From a bacterium (lineage in GTDB: Bacteria; CAIWAD01): a stretch of 64,000 nt of DNA. The notes under the pieces are model-generated. The model saw only the letters and a list, made by a program, of their open reading frames with translations. It made no database searches and was not told where the DNA came from. A program made the position numbers and the translations under genes. Below, piece after piece: positions 37,528-47,413 of the stretch. The number at the start of each line of letters is the position of its first letter. The stretch's first letter is position 1. The stretch is from contig JAUIFJ010000013.1 of the NCBI GenBank assembly GCA_030429345.1, forward strand, positions 1 through 64,000. Reading direction: 5' to 3'.

Positions 37528-38528
37528 ACAAGGCCGCGGATCACGCGGAACGGCTGCGTCGCCTGGCCCTGGAGGAGGGAGCCGCCGTCGCCGGGATCGC
37601 CGCCGCCGACGAGCCGGTGACACACGCGGAGGCCTTCCGCGGCTGGCTGGAACGCGGCGACCATTCGCCCATGGAATGGATCGAGCGGCACGGCGAACTG
37701 CGCGTGCAGCCGGAAGGGCTGCTGCCGGGCCTCAAAGGCATGCTCTGCGTCGGCGTCAGCTGTCGGCACGAAGCGGTGGATCCGCAGGACCGTCCGCGCG
37801 TGGCGCGCTACGCGCGGGGCAGGGATTACCACCGTGTGCTCAAGGGCCTGCTGAGGCGTGTCGCACGAAGAATGGAAGCCGAGATCGGCCCTTTCGGCTG
37901 GCGGATCTGCGTGGACACGGTGCCTTTGTTGGAACGCTACTGGGCCTGGCGCGCCGGCCTGGGCTGGATCGGAAAGAACTGCATGCTGATCCACCGCGAG
38001 CACGGCACCTGGCTGATGCTGGGCGAGTTGCTGACCGACCTGTCCCTGCAGGCCGATGCGCCGGGAAAGGAATACTGCGGTCGCTGTAGCCGGTGCCTGG
38101 AGGGTTGTCCGACACAGGCCTTCCGCGGACCCGGCCAATTGATCAGCGAACGCTGCATCAGCGCCCAGACCATCGAGAACCGGGGAACGGAACTGCCGTC
38201 GGCCATGCGTCCGCTTCCGCAGAACTGGCTCTTCGGCTGCGATGTCTGCCAACTGGTCTGTCCCTGGAACGGGGGCCTGGAAAGGCGTGGCGGCGCTTCG
38301 GCCGGTCACCCGGAGCTGCAACCGGATCCGGAACTGGAAGCCCTGCTGGAAAGCGGCAACTGGCCCGAAGAGGCGGAACTCGACGAGGAGGGCTGGATCG
38401 CCTTCCATGATCGGATCACCCGTGGAAAAGCCCTGCGCCGCATGACAGTGGAGATGTTGCGGCGCAATCTGAGGGCAGTGCGGAAGGGGAAAGAGAAAAA
38501 AGGCCCCTGTCCACAGACAGGGGCCTGA
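37515..38528 (+). CDS. queG: epoxyqueuosine reductase
   Basis: A 337-residue iron-sulfur, cobalamin-dependent enzyme that reduces epoxyqueuosine to queuosine in tRNA wobble positions. Key marks are the conserved catalytic-Asp segment WRICVDTVPLLERYWA, GLGWIGKNCMLI, and two ferredoxin-like cysteine clusters, CGRCSRCLEGCPTQAF and FGCDVCQLVCPWN. ATG at 37515 lies inside the end of mrdA, implying coupled translation; starting upstream in the same frame would produce a nonsense N-terminus. Its last codons form one arm of a terminator hairpin serving the opposite-strand gene. Confidence 0.94.
   Translation: MGALNKAADHAERLRRLALEEGAAVAGIAAADEPVTHAEAFRGWLERGDHSPMEWIERHGELRVQPEGLLPGLKGMLCVGVSCRHEAVDPQDRPRVARYARGRDYHRVLKGLLRRVARRMEAEIGPFGWRICVDTVPLLERYWAWRAGLGWIGKNCMLIHREHGTWLMLGELLTDLSLQADAPGKEYCGRCSRCLEGCPTQAFRGPGQLISERCISAQTIENRGTELPSAMRPLPQNWLFGCDVCQLVCPWNGGLERRGGASAGHPELQPDPELEALLESGNWPEEAELDEEGWIAFHDRITRGKALRRMTVEMLRRNLRAVRKGKEKKGPCPQTGA
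38495..38526 (-). terminator. terminator of the minus-strand HTH gene, inside the 3' end of queG
   Basis: A perfect 11-bp stem (AGGCCCCTGTC, four-base loop, GACAGGGGCCT) spans 38501-38526. Its U-tract is on the minus strand (38495-38500, six T when read leftward), so it ends the small HTH gene. The same hairpin lies in queG's last coding codons and could also slow plus-strand transcription. Confidence 0.85.
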
Positions 38529-38531
38529 GTC

Positions 38532-38918
38532 CTACTTGCTGTCGGCCAGCGCGTCGAGGATCTTTCGCAGATCGTTGACCGTGCGCACCTTGGTATCCAG
38601 AAGATTCAAGGCCGTGGAAGTTCCGATACTGTCACAGAAGGTATCCAGCTGTTCCAGTTCCAGAAAGGTCAGATCCGTGAATCCGCGATCCTTGACCCAG
38701 TCCCGTACCTGTTTCCGGCTGTCGTCGACCACCTCGATGCGTGCGCCCAGCTGGGAAAAGACCTTTTCAAGGGAATTGATCTGCGGACTGAAACCATCCT
38801 TGTTCAGCATGTCGTGGACCGTACTGGTGGACAATCCGGCAGAACGGGCCAGTGCCCGGGCAGACATGCGCTGTGACCCGAGCATGTTCTTCAGGCGTGT
38901 TCTCCAATCACTCGACAT
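38532..38918 (-). CDS. small HTH-type transcriptional regulator
   Basis: A 128-residue protein. The ATG at 38918 follows GGGGGG at about nine bases; a longer frame to 39104 would overlap the probable regulatory region and adds residues unlike a DNA-binding protein. Residues about 17-40 form a Cro/XRE-type helix-turn-helix (MSARALARSAGLSTSTVHDM). The C-terminal half is a helical domain with no assignment (FLELEQLDTFCDSIGTSTA). It is transcribed away from the histidine kinase gene, and a matching inverted repeat lies between them, so it may control itself and the two-component pair. Confidence 0.75.
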   Translation of the reverse strand: MSSDWRTRLKNMLGSQRMSARALARSAGLSTSTVHDMLNKDGFSPQINSLEKVFSQLGARIEVVDDSRKQVRDWVKDRGFTDLTFLELEQLDTFCDSIGTSTALNLLDTKVRTVNDLRKILDALADSK

Positions 38919-38933
38919 TAACGATACCCCCCG

Positions 38934-39050
38934 TTTGTGTCGTTCTTCAATGAAACCGATCAATTCTGTCGCAGGTGGCGGGAAGATGTCTCGCGAGCGT
39001 CCCGACACAAATGAAAATATAACACCATTGGGTTTGTACGTGTCAAAAAC
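38934..39050. promoter_or_regulatory. divergent control region with inverted repeat TTTGTGTCG / CGACACAAA
   Basis: Between the divergent HTH and kinase genes, TTTGTGTCG (38934-38942) and CGACACAAA (39003-39011) are exact reverse complements 60 bp apart. A looser relative (TTGTACGTGTCAAA) sits at about 39034-39047. AT-rich DNA between (AAATATAACA around 39015-39023) could hold a -10 element for the rightward gene. I infer operator sites for the adjacent HTH protein. Confidence 0.5.
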
Positions 39051-39089
39051 GAAGGGCAAAAAGCCCAGATGAAAACATGGAGGACACGT

Positions 39090-42000
39090 TTGCGCCCGGT
39101 TCACGGAATTTTCCTGCGAATGCTCCGTTTTAGCATTTCGATTTTTTTGTTCCTATTACTGATCGCTCCTCGGGAAAGTTCCTGCCGTGAAATTCATCCT
39201 GCGGGAGAGGATCTGCTCCAGGATCCCGCCGAAGTGGTGCTGGACAGCCTGGGACGCTGCTGGATCGCGACGAACCGGGGACTCTTTCTGTACGACGGCA
39301 CCTGGCTGAACCGCCAGGGAGACTGGGAAGGCTACGAAGGCGGCGGCGTGCAGGCCCTGGCCTTGCGGGGACAAAGCGAGCTGTGGGTCGCTTCCGACAG
39401 CGGCCTCTATGTCGGCAAGGACCGCTTCCAGCGACATCCGGGCCGCCTGCCGGCCACCGCGAAGGTCCGCGCGCTGGCCTTCTGGCGCGGCGAGGCCCTG
39501 CTGGCCAGCTCGGAAGGGCTGTTCTGGCTGAATGGACAGCAACCCCGGGTGCTGCTCTCCGGCATCGACGTCCTGGCCCTGGCCGTGACGGAAGAAGGAG
39601 AGATCTACGCCGGCAGCCGGAAGGAAGGGCTCTACCACCTGGATCGCCGCGGCAATCCAGGTGGCGGACTGCCTGCCGCCGTGTCCAGGCTGGAAACCGT
39701 CGATGCTCTTTGCCTGGGGCGGGAAGGATTGTTTCTCCTGGGAGCCAGTGCGCGGGAAGGGCGACTGCTGATGCGACTTGCAGACGAGCGCATCGAGGAC
39801 ATGAGCGCCCTGCTCCAGGATCCCGGCGCTCAGGGAACACCTGTCCTGATGCGCCTGCCGCAGGGCGCAGCACTCTACCAGAACGGCGCCTGGCGCCTGC
39901 TGGAGGGGGAAGGAGGACGGCTGGAGGCCGGGGGGCTGGGCCTGCAATGGCCTCTGGAAGACCCCTTGGCCTGGCTGCCGACGCTCTTCCTGCAGTCGCT
40001 GCCTGGCCGCCTGAGTCCGGTCGATGAGCGCCATGGCCTGCTGCTTTCCGGAAGCGAGGGCCCCAGCCTGCTCCCCTTGGGAGGCGGCATTCCCCTGCAG
40101 CTGCTGGAACGGCGCACAGTCCAGGGGAGGGAGCGCCTGCTGTTGGTCGAGCAGGAAGAAGGGCGGCGCCTCTTCATCGACGCGGATGGAAAGGGTTTCC
40201 GGCCCCTGCCTTTGCCGGCCCAGGCGGGAAGCGGGCCGGCAAACAGCCTGTGCTGGCTTCCCGGAAAGAATTCGGAGCAGGTGCTGGTCGCCTTCGCCGA
40301 TCGCCTGATGAGTGTGGATGCGCAAGGCCGCTGGAGCCGGCAGGCGGATCGCGGCGCCCGCTGGCTGGAACCTCTTTCTCGCGAACAGATCCTGGTCGGC
40401 GGGGACGAGGGCCTGGCGCTCTTCGACGGCGAGAACTGGCAGGCCATGGACATTCAGGAACCGGTCTTCCGCTTTGCCCGCAACGGGCAGCGGGAGCTGG
40501 TGGCCCACTGCCGGGACTATCTGCTGCGCCTCGACGCCTTCAATGAACTGGATACCCTGGACCTGCCAGCGGGGCGAAAGGGCGAACTGCGACAGCTGCT
40601 GCTCAGCCCCCGAGGCCGGGTCTGGCTGCTGGACGAGGGGGGGCTCCATCTGCAGGGCGGCCGCGACGGCCCCTGGGGCCGCCCGTTGGGCAAGGGCGAG
40701 TCCCTGCCGAGCTCGATGGCCTTCGACGGCGGAGAAGGAGTCTGGCTTTCCGGCCTAGCGGGTACCGCCCGCCTGGGCGAAGACTCCTGGCCGCCCCTGC
40801 TGCACCTGCAACAGGATCCGGACCGCCTCGACCTGAGCCGCCCCCTGGAGCTGAAGCTGCTGGTGGCGGATCCCTTCTCGCCGCGGGCAAGGCCGCTGTT
40901 GCGCTACCGGGTCAATGAAGGCGCCTGGAGTTCCTGGCAGGAAGAGCCGCGCATCTTTTTTCCCCGGGGCGGAGGCGAAGGGCTGCGCAAGGGAGCCAAT
41001 CGCCTGCAGCTGCAGGCGCGTGACGACTGGGGCAACCTGGGCGAGCCCTCGGCCCTGACGCTCTTCCTGCCGGAAGACGCGGGCCGCATCCGGCTGGCGC
41101 GCAAAGCGGCTCTTCTCGTCAGCCTGGTGGCCCTGGTGCTGGCCCTGACCCTGGTCTGGCCAGGCAGGACCAGCCTGGTGCTGACCCTGGCCCTGGGCTT
41201 CGGCTGCAGCGCCTGGATCTTCCTGCGGACCGAAGAGCCCTACTTGTGGATGGTTCTGCCGCTGCTGCTCTTGCTGATCCGCAAATCGACGCGGCTCTAT
41301 CGCGTGCCGGAAGAAGAGGGAACCGCCCCGCGCGGGAACCCGCTCTACGAACTGGTCGACCTCTTCCGCGAGTTCGGACACAGCGGCGTCGCCACCCGCA
41401 ACCTGGACCGGTTGCTGCGCAGCGCGCGCAATCTCTACCTGGACGGCCAGACGGATCCGGAGGTGCTCGGCCGCTACCAGGGGGCGCGCGAGCTTTTCCT
41501 GGAAACGACGGCCGGCCAGGTGCTGGAAATCCTCCAGGCCTTTCGCCGCTTGCCGGAAGAACAGAATCCGGTGGCGCCGATCCTCCTGCGCCAGGCCCAG
41601 GATCGTGTGCGCAAACTGCTCGACCTGCTGAAGGGGGCAGAGCTGCCGACGGCCGCCCTCTGCGAGGAACTGGCCCTGGAGCTTTCGGCGCTGGAACGGC
41701 AGCTGGATCGCCTGGAGCGGGCCATCGACCGCCAGGTGGCGACGCGGCCGACCCGGGTGCTCGACGGACTGCTCAGACAGAAGCGGGAGGAGCTGGCGGG
41801 AGTGGCGCTGGAACTGCACATTCCCTCGGACCTGCGCGAAATGGGCATCCGCCTGCCCGCCGGCCAGCTGCAGTTCATCCTGGAAAACCTGATCAGCAAC
41901 GCGCTCTACTGGATGAAGGACTGCGAACAGCCTGTGCTGTCGCTGGAACTGCGGGAACGGCCGACGCGTCTGCAGGTGCTGGTGAAGGACAATGGAGCGG

Positions 42001-42194
42001 GCATCGATCCCGCGGATCACGAACGCGTTTTCGAGGCCGGACGCAGCGGACGCGAGGGGGAGGGCGGCTACGGCCTCTACCGCAGCCGCGAGATCCTGGC
42101 GCGATTCGGCGGAAGGCTTGTCGTACACGAAAGCGCGAAGGGCGACGGGGCGACCTTCCTGCTCGAGGCCAAGAAGGTGGAACTGGGCGAATAG
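39090..42194 (+). CDS. large membrane histidine kinase with extracytoplasmic beta-propeller
   Basis: About 1034 residues. I favour TTG at 39090, which has GGAGG six bases upstream; the in-frame ATG at 39069 has no ribosome site. A signal/anchor (ISIFLFLLLIAP) precedes about 570 residues of propeller blades of the two-component-regulator type (LGRCWIATNRGLFLYDG, GRVWLLDEGGLHLQGG), then a Y_Y_Y-like domain and paired membrane helices near residues 673-730. The cytoplasmic part has a conserved REFGHSGVATRNLDRL segment that may supply the phospho-acceptor His, and an ATPase with N-box ENLISNAL, DNGAGID and GGYGLYRSREI. It probably phosphorylates the regulator 69 bp downstream. Confidence 0.85.
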   Translation: MRPVHGIFLRMLRFSISIFLFLLLIAPRESSCREIHPAGEDLLQDPAEVVLDSLGRCWIATNRGLFLYDGTWLNRQGDWEGYEGGGVQALALRGQSELWVASDSGLYVGKDRFQRHPGRLPATAKVRALAFWRGEALLASSEGLFWLNGQQPRVLLSGIDVLALAVTEEGEIYAGSRKEGLYHLDRRGNPGGGLPAAVSRLETVDALCLGREGLFLLGASAREGRLLMRLADERIEDMSALLQDPGAQGTPVLMRLPQGAALYQNGAWRLLEGEGGRLEAGGLGLQWPLEDPLAWLPTLFLQSLPGRLSPVDERHGLLLSGSEGPSLLPLGGGIPLQLLERRTVQGRERLLLVEQEEGRRLFIDADGKGFRPLPLPAQAGSGPANSLCWLPGKNSEQVLVAFADRLMSVDAQGRWSRQADRGARWLEPLSREQILVGGDEGLALFDGENWQAMDIQEPVFRFARNGQRELVAHCRDYLLRLDAFNELDTLDLPAGRKGELRQLLLSPRGRVWLLDEGGLHLQGGRDGPWGRPLGKGESLPSSMAFDGGEGVWLSGLAGTARLGEDSWPPLLHLQQDPDRLDLSRPLELKLLVADPFSPRARPLLRYRVNEGAWSSWQEEPRIFFPRGGGEGLRKGANRLQLQARDDWGNLGEPSALTLFLPEDAGRIRLARKAALLVSLVALVLALTLVWPGRTSLVLTLALGFGCSAWIFLRTEEPYLWMVLPLLLLLIRKSTRLYRVPEEEGTAPRGNPLYELVDLFREFGHSGVATRNLDRLLRSARNLYLDGQTDPEVLGRYQGARELFLETTAGQVLEILQAFRRLPEEQNPVAPILLRQAQDRVRKLLDLLKGAELPTAALCEELALELSALERQLDRLERAIDRQVATRPTRVLDGLLRQKREELAGVALELHIPSDLREMGIRLPAGQLQFILENLISNALYWMKDCEQPVLSLELRERPTRLQVLVKDNGAGIDPADHERVFEAGRSGREGEGGYGLYRSREILARFGGRLVVHESAKGDGATFLLEAKKVELGE

Positions 42195-42263
42195 GCGCCG
42201 GCGAACGGTAGGAACGCAATGGCCGGAGCCGGAGCCGCTCCCACGGAACTGTGAGACATCTGA

Positions 42264-43610
42264 ATGGATAATCTGCTCATCATCGACGACAACGAGGAAT
42301 TCGTCGAGGACCTGCTGCTCGCGCTGAAGCGGGATTTCATGTGCTACACCGCCGACACGGGCGAGAAGGGCCTGGTCCAGGTGGATCAGCTCGAGCCGGA
42401 TCTTGTGCTGCTGGACTACGACCTGGGCGAGGGCAAGTCCGGACTGGAAGTGCTCGAGCTGCTGGTCGAGCGGCATCCGGAACTGCCGGTGGTGATGGTG
42501 ACCAAGGAGAACAGCGCGCGCACGGCGGTCCGCGCGATGAAGATCGGGGCCTTCGACTACCTGGTGAAGAACGCGGCCCGCGAGGAGTTCGTCGAGGTGA
42601 TCCGCAAGGGCCTGGCCCTGCACCGCGTGAGACAGGAGAACGCCGTCCTGCGCCGCGCGCTGAGCAAGAGCCTGGGCCGGCTGATCGGGGACTCGGAGGC
42701 GATCCGCGCCCTGAAGCGCGAGATCCACGAGGCGGCGCGCACGGACCTCTGTGTGACGATCACCGGCGAGACCGGGACCGGCAAGACGATGATCGCCCGC
42801 CTGATCCACGAGGGCAGCGCAAGGGGGCGCAAGCCCTTCGTCGATGTCAATGTCAGCGCCATCGAGCGCGAGCTCTTCAACAGCGAGGTATACGGACACG
42901 AGAAGGGCAGCTTCACCGGCGCCACCGGCACCAAGAAGGGCCTGGTCGAGCTGGCCGACCAGGGCACGCTCTTCCTCGACGAGATCGGGGACCTGACGCC
43001 CGAGGCCCAGATCAAGCTGCTGACCACCATGGAGTCGGGCCTGATCCGCCGTGTCGGCGCGCTGCAGGACATCCGCGTCGATTTCCGCCTGCTGGCGGCG
43101 ACGCACCAGGACCTCGAAACACGGATCACGGAGGGCGTCTTCCGCCAGGATCTGTATTACAGGCTCAACCAGTTCCGCATCCGCATTCCTCCTCTGCGAG
43201 AACGCAGCGAGGACATTCCGGCGCTGCTGCGCTATTTCATCCAGAAGCATTTTCCCGGTCGCAGCGACATCGAACTGCCGGCGGAAACCATCGAGGCCCT
43301 GGCCCGGCAGGAGTGGAAAGGCAACGTGCGCGAATTCGAAAGCGCGGTCCAGCTGGCCATGGTCCGCGTGCGCGAGGACCGGCTGCTGCCCTCGCATTTC
43401 GCGCTGGGGGACGGCAAGCCGACCAGCGCGGCGGAAGCGGACTTCGGTTCGCTGACCGACCAGCCCTTCAACGAGGCTCGGGACCTGCTGATGGAGCGTC
43501 TGCGCAAGGCGTATCTGGAGCGTTACCTGGGGCAGGGGAGCATGAAGGAGACCGCCGAGAGGATCGGCATCAGCCGCGAAGTGCTGCATCGCTGGGTGAA
43601 GAAGGCCTGA
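42264..43610 (+). CDS. NtrC-family sigma-54-dependent response regulator
   Basis: A 448-residue activator. The receiver domain (about 1-120) has LLIIDDNEE, acceptor Asp in VLLDYDLGEG and conserved Lys in YLVKNA. The AAA+ domain shows Walker A GETGTGKT near residue 170, the sigma-54-contact loop GSFTGATG (a GAFTGA variant with Ser) near 216, Walker B TLFLDEIGDL and RLNQFRIRIPPLRER. The C-terminal Fis-type helix-turn-helix ends MKETAERIGISREVLHRWVK. It should activate sigma-54 promoters in response to the upstream kinase. No clear -24/-12 promoter was identified nearby. Confidence 0.94.
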   Translation: MDNLLIIDDNEEFVEDLLLALKRDFMCYTADTGEKGLVQVDQLEPDLVLLDYDLGEGKSGLEVLELLVERHPELPVVMVTKENSARTAVRAMKIGAFDYLVKNAAREEFVEVIRKGLALHRVRQENAVLRRALSKSLGRLIGDSEAIRALKREIHEAARTDLCVTITGETGTGKTMIARLIHEGSARGRKPFVDVNVSAIERELFNSEVYGHEKGSFTGATGTKKGLVELADQGTLFLDEIGDLTPEAQIKLLTTMESGLIRRVGALQDIRVDFRLLAATHQDLETRITEGVFRQDLYYRLNQFRIRIPPLRERSEDIPALLRYFIQKHFPGRSDIELPAETIEALARQEWKGNVREFESAVQLAMVRVREDRLLPSHFALGDGKPTSAAEADFGSLTDQPFNEARDLLMERLRKAYLERYLGQGSMKETAERIGISREVLHRWVKKA

Positions 43611-43621
43611 GGCCTTTCGCA

Positions 43622-43693
43622 TACCCCCGGATGGAATCGAACCATCGCACCCGGTTCCGGAGACCGGTGCTCTATCCACTGAGCTACGAGGGC
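43622..43693 (-). tRNA. tRNA-Arg (anticodon CCG)
   Basis: The minus strand folds as a complete 72-nt cloverleaf: acceptor GCCCTCG with CGGGGGT, D stem GCTC/GAGC, anticodon stem CCGGT/ACCGG around loop CTCCGGA (anticodon CCG), and T stem GATGG/CCATC around TTCGATT. CCA is not encoded. It reads Arg codon CGG. It faces the sigma-54 regulator gene, whose stop is 11 bases away, and has its own promoter. Confidence 0.96.
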
Positions 43694-43724
43694 TTGGTGC
43701 CTGTCCACAAAAAGACAGACTCCG

Positions 43725-43754
43725 AATGTAGCACCGGGCCCATCTGCCAGTCAA
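43725..43754 (-). promoter_or_regulatory. sigma-70-type promoter of tRNA-Arg
   Basis: Read on the minus strand, TTGACT (43754-43749), an 18-bp spacer and TACATT (43730-43725) lie about 31 bases ahead of the tRNA 5' end. Both hexamers match the vegetative consensus at five and four of six positions, and position relative to a stable RNA gene supports the call. Confidence 0.65.
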
Positions 43755-43944
43755 GAAAACAGTCGGCTTTCCTGCGCGGTGATTCAGGATCCCGGATTCT
43801 CCTGGCCCCGGGTGAAATCACTCGGGAACGAAGAGAAGTGGCCCAGGTCACAGGAATTCTGTGATGGATTTAGGATTATAGACTCCGATGGTCGGATTTC
43901 CGGCCTGTATCGACGCTGACAGGACTGCATCCCGGGAGAGGTGG

Positions 43945-44838
<894 letters not shown>

Positions 44839-44943
44839 GCCCGATCACAGGCGGAGAGTTTTGCACCGCGTCGCTCGCCGGATCGATCCCGAACGCAGCC
44901 GATCCCCGGAACCACTGCCCACTCCTTTGACCGGAACCTGCCC

Positions 44944-46341
44944 ATGGCCCGCAAACCCCTGCCAGAGCTTGAACTAGAGATCGAGTCCGTCGCCTTCGGC
45001 GGCCTGGGTGTCGCGCGCCCGCCGGAAGGCCCGGTGGTCTTCGTCCGCGGCGGCCTGCCCGGAGACCGCGTGAGGGCCCAGGTGACGAAGAAGAAGCGCA
45101 AGCACCGGGAAGCCGTGCTGCGCGAAGTGTTGCGGCCCGGAACGCAACGGGTCGAAGCCCGCTGCGGGCACCAGGGAGTCTGCGGCGGCTGTCCGCTGCA
45201 GTGCCTGTCCTACGAGGGCCAGCTGGAGCAGAAGACGCGCATGGTCCGCGACGCCTGGGAGCGCGTCGGCGGGCTGCAGCTGCCCGAGCTCGAGCCGATC
45301 CTGCCCTGCCCCGAGCCCTGGTTCTACCGCAACAAGATGGAATTCACCTTCAGCGACATGCAGTGGGTCGAGGACCCGGAGGACCCCCGCGGCCAGCGCT
45401 TCGGCCTGGGCCAGCACGCCCGGGGAGTGCACAGCAAGGTCTTCGACCTGCGGGAGTGTCACCTGCAGGCGCCCTGGACCGCGCCGCTGCTGGGGGCGAT
45501 CCGCGACTTCGTCACCGAGGAGGGGCCGCAGCCGGATGTCTGGCGCTACCGCGCCGGCAGCGGCTTCTGGCGCTTCGTCGTCATGCGGCGCGGCGAGCGC
45601 ACGGGCCAGATCCTGCTCGAGCTGGTCACCGGCAGCGGGGACGATCCGCGGCCGGCCGCGCTCTGCGAGCGCCTGCTGAAGGACTTCGACCTGCACACCG
45701 TGATCCATACCGTCAACCCGGGCCGTGGCCAGGTGGCGAAGGGCGCGACAGAGGCGGTGCTGCACGGGCCCGGGCATATCCACGAGAGGCTGCTCGGACT
45801 GGACTTCCGTCTCACGCCGCGGGCCTTTTTCCAGACCAACACGGGACAGGCCGAGCGGCTTTTCGACCTGGTGCGGGAAATGGCGGCCGCCGGTCCTTCG
45901 ACGAGACTGCTCGACCTCTACTGCGGCTCCGGCGCCATCGGGCTCTGCCTGGCGCGGGACGTAGAGCGTGTGACAGGGATCGAGATCGTGCCCGAGGCCA
46001 TCGCCGATGCCCGTGGCAACGCCGAGCGCAACGGCATTGCCAATGCCGAGTTCTTCTGCGGGGATGTCAAGGAGGTGCTCGGCGAACGGGGCAAGGACTT
46101 CGACCTGGTGGTCGTCGACCCGCCGCGCCCCGGCCTCAGCCCGCAGGTGGTCGAACAGCTGGGCTGGATCGGCGCTCCGCGGCTGGTCTACGTCTCCTGC
46201 AATCCGGTGACACAGGCGCGGGACGCGGCGCTGCTGGCCGCAGAAGGCTATCGCGTTCGGCGGCTGCGTCCGGTGGACATGTTCCCCCATACCAGCCACG
46301 TGGAGACGGTCGCGCTTTTCGAAAGGGAGAACCATGCGTAG
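44944..46341 (+). CDS. rlmD: 23S rRNA (uracil-5-)-methyltransferase, RlmD/TrmA family
   Basis: A 465-residue SAM-dependent enzyme. A TRAM domain (about 1-65) is followed by an iron-sulfur cysteine cluster (RCGHQGVCGGCPLQC), the C-terminal Rossmann domain LLDLYCGSGAIGLCLARD, the motif VVDPPRPGL and the catalytic Cys in VYVSCNPVTQARD. The pattern matches RlmD-type enzymes that make m5U in 23S rRNA; exact position (747, 1939 or tRNA U54) cannot be read from sequence. It overlaps the next gene by eight bases. Confidence 0.9.
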   Translation: MARKPLPELELEIESVAFGGLGVARPPEGPVVFVRGGLPGDRVRAQVTKKKRKHREAVLREVLRPGTQRVEARCGHQGVCGGCPLQCLSYEGQLEQKTRMVRDAWERVGGLQLPELEPILPCPEPWFYRNKMEFTFSDMQWVEDPEDPRGQRFGLGQHARGVHSKVFDLRECHLQAPWTAPLLGAIRDFVTEEGPQPDVWRYRAGSGFWRFVVMRRGERTGQILLELVTGSGDDPRPAALCERLLKDFDLHTVIHTVNPGRGQVAKGATEAVLHGPGHIHERLLGLDFRLTPRAFFQTNTGQAERLFDLVREMAAAGPSTRLLDLYCGSGAIGLCLARDVERVTGIEIVPEAIADARGNAERNGIANAEFFCGDVKEVLGERGKDFDLVVVDPPRPGLSPQVVEQLGWIGAPRLVYVSCNPVTQARDAALLAAEGYRVRRLRPVDMFPHTSHVETVALFERENHA

Positions 46342-47311
46342 AACGGAACTGGAGAAGCTGCTGAGGGCCTGCCGGGGCAAGCGGGTGGCCGTCGTCGGCG
46401 ACCTGATGCTCGACCGCTACATCTGGGGCCGAGTCGACCGCATCAGCCCGGAAGCCCCCGTGCCCGTCGTCAGCGTGGAACGCACCAGCCACGCCCTGGG
46501 CGGCAGCGCGAACGTGGTACACAACCTGCGCAGCCTGGGGGCGGAGGTCCTGCCCGTCGGCGTGATCGGTCCCGACGCGGAGGGAGAACAGCTCCGCGAG
46601 ACCTTTGCCGAGGCCGCGATTCCCGCCGACGGCATCCTGGTGGACTCTTTTCGCCCGACCACGGTCAAGACCCGCGTGATCGCCCATGACCAGCATGTGG
46701 TACGCGTGGATTCCGAACGCACCGATCCGCTCGGAGATGCCCTCTGCGGACAGCTGCTGGAGGTCCTGCGCGCGCGCATCGACCGCCTGGACGCCGTCAT
46801 TTTCCAGGATTACGACAAGGGCGTGCTGCAGCCGGAACTGATCCGCGAACTGCGCGAGCTCTGCCGCGATCACGATGTATACACGGCCGTGGACCCCAAG
46901 TTCCGCCATTTCGACAGCTACGGCGCCGTCGACCTCTTCAAGCCTAACGAGAAGGAGCTGGGGGACGCCTGCGGACGCAAGCCCTCCAGCGACGAGGAGC
47001 TGGAGGAGATCGGCAAGGGCTTCCGGAAAGACAGCGGATGCCGCGAGCTGGTTGTCACACGGGGCAGCCGCGGCATGATCAGTTTCAGCCCGGAAGGGAC
47101 CCACAGTGTTCCCGCCCTGAGCCATGCCATCGTGGATGTCAGCGGCGCGGGGGACACGGTCATCTCCTGCCTGGTGCTGGCGCGCCTCGCCGGGGCATCG
47201 GTCCGGGACGCGCTTTGGTTCGCCAGCCTGGGCGCGGCCTGCTCCTGCCAGGTCGTCGGCGCGGTGCCCGTGCGCGGCGAACAGCTGCTCGACCTGCTGG
47301 GCAAACTCTAG
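46334..47311 (+). CDS. rfaE1: D-glycero-beta-D-manno-heptose-7-phosphate kinase
   Basis: A 325-residue PfkB-family sugar kinase matching the kinase half of HldE. Landmarks are VAVVGDLMLDRYIWGRVDRI, ISPEAPVPVV, the GGSANVVHNL substrate loop, FKPNEKEL and the anion-hole/catalytic motif VDVSGAGDTV. It phosphorylates heptose-7-phosphate on the way to ADP-heptose for lipopolysaccharide core. The nucleotidyltransferase half is missing, so a separate rfaE2 is expected elsewhere. Presence implies an outer membrane with heptose-containing glycans. It overlaps the methyltransferase gene. Confidence 0.93.
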   Translation: MRRTELEKLLRACRGKRVAVVGDLMLDRYIWGRVDRISPEAPVPVVSVERTSHALGGSANVVHNLRSLGAEVLPVGVIGPDAEGEQLRETFAEAAIPADGILVDSFRPTTVKTRVIAHDQHVVRVDSERTDPLGDALCGQLLEVLRARIDRLDAVIFQDYDKGVLQPELIRELRELCRDHDVYTAVDPKFRHFDSYGAVDLFKPNEKELGDACGRKPSSDEELEEIGKGFRKDSGCRELVVTRGSRGMISFSPEGTHSVPALSHAIVDVSGAGDTVISCLVLARLAGASVRDALWFASLGAACSCQVVGAVPVRGEQLLDLLGKL

Positions 47312-47413
47312 CCAGGCGCAATCTGTCCGCTTCCCTGGACACTGCGCAGCTCCCGCACCCGAATCCGGCATTCAGGCCTTGCGCCCTTCCTGCGGCGGAG
47401 GCACATTCGCGCC

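Noticed and set aside
43622-43693. tRNA-Arg as an attachment site for an element
   Set aside because: No integrase or direct repeat of the tRNA 3' end lies nearby, and flanking composition is normal.
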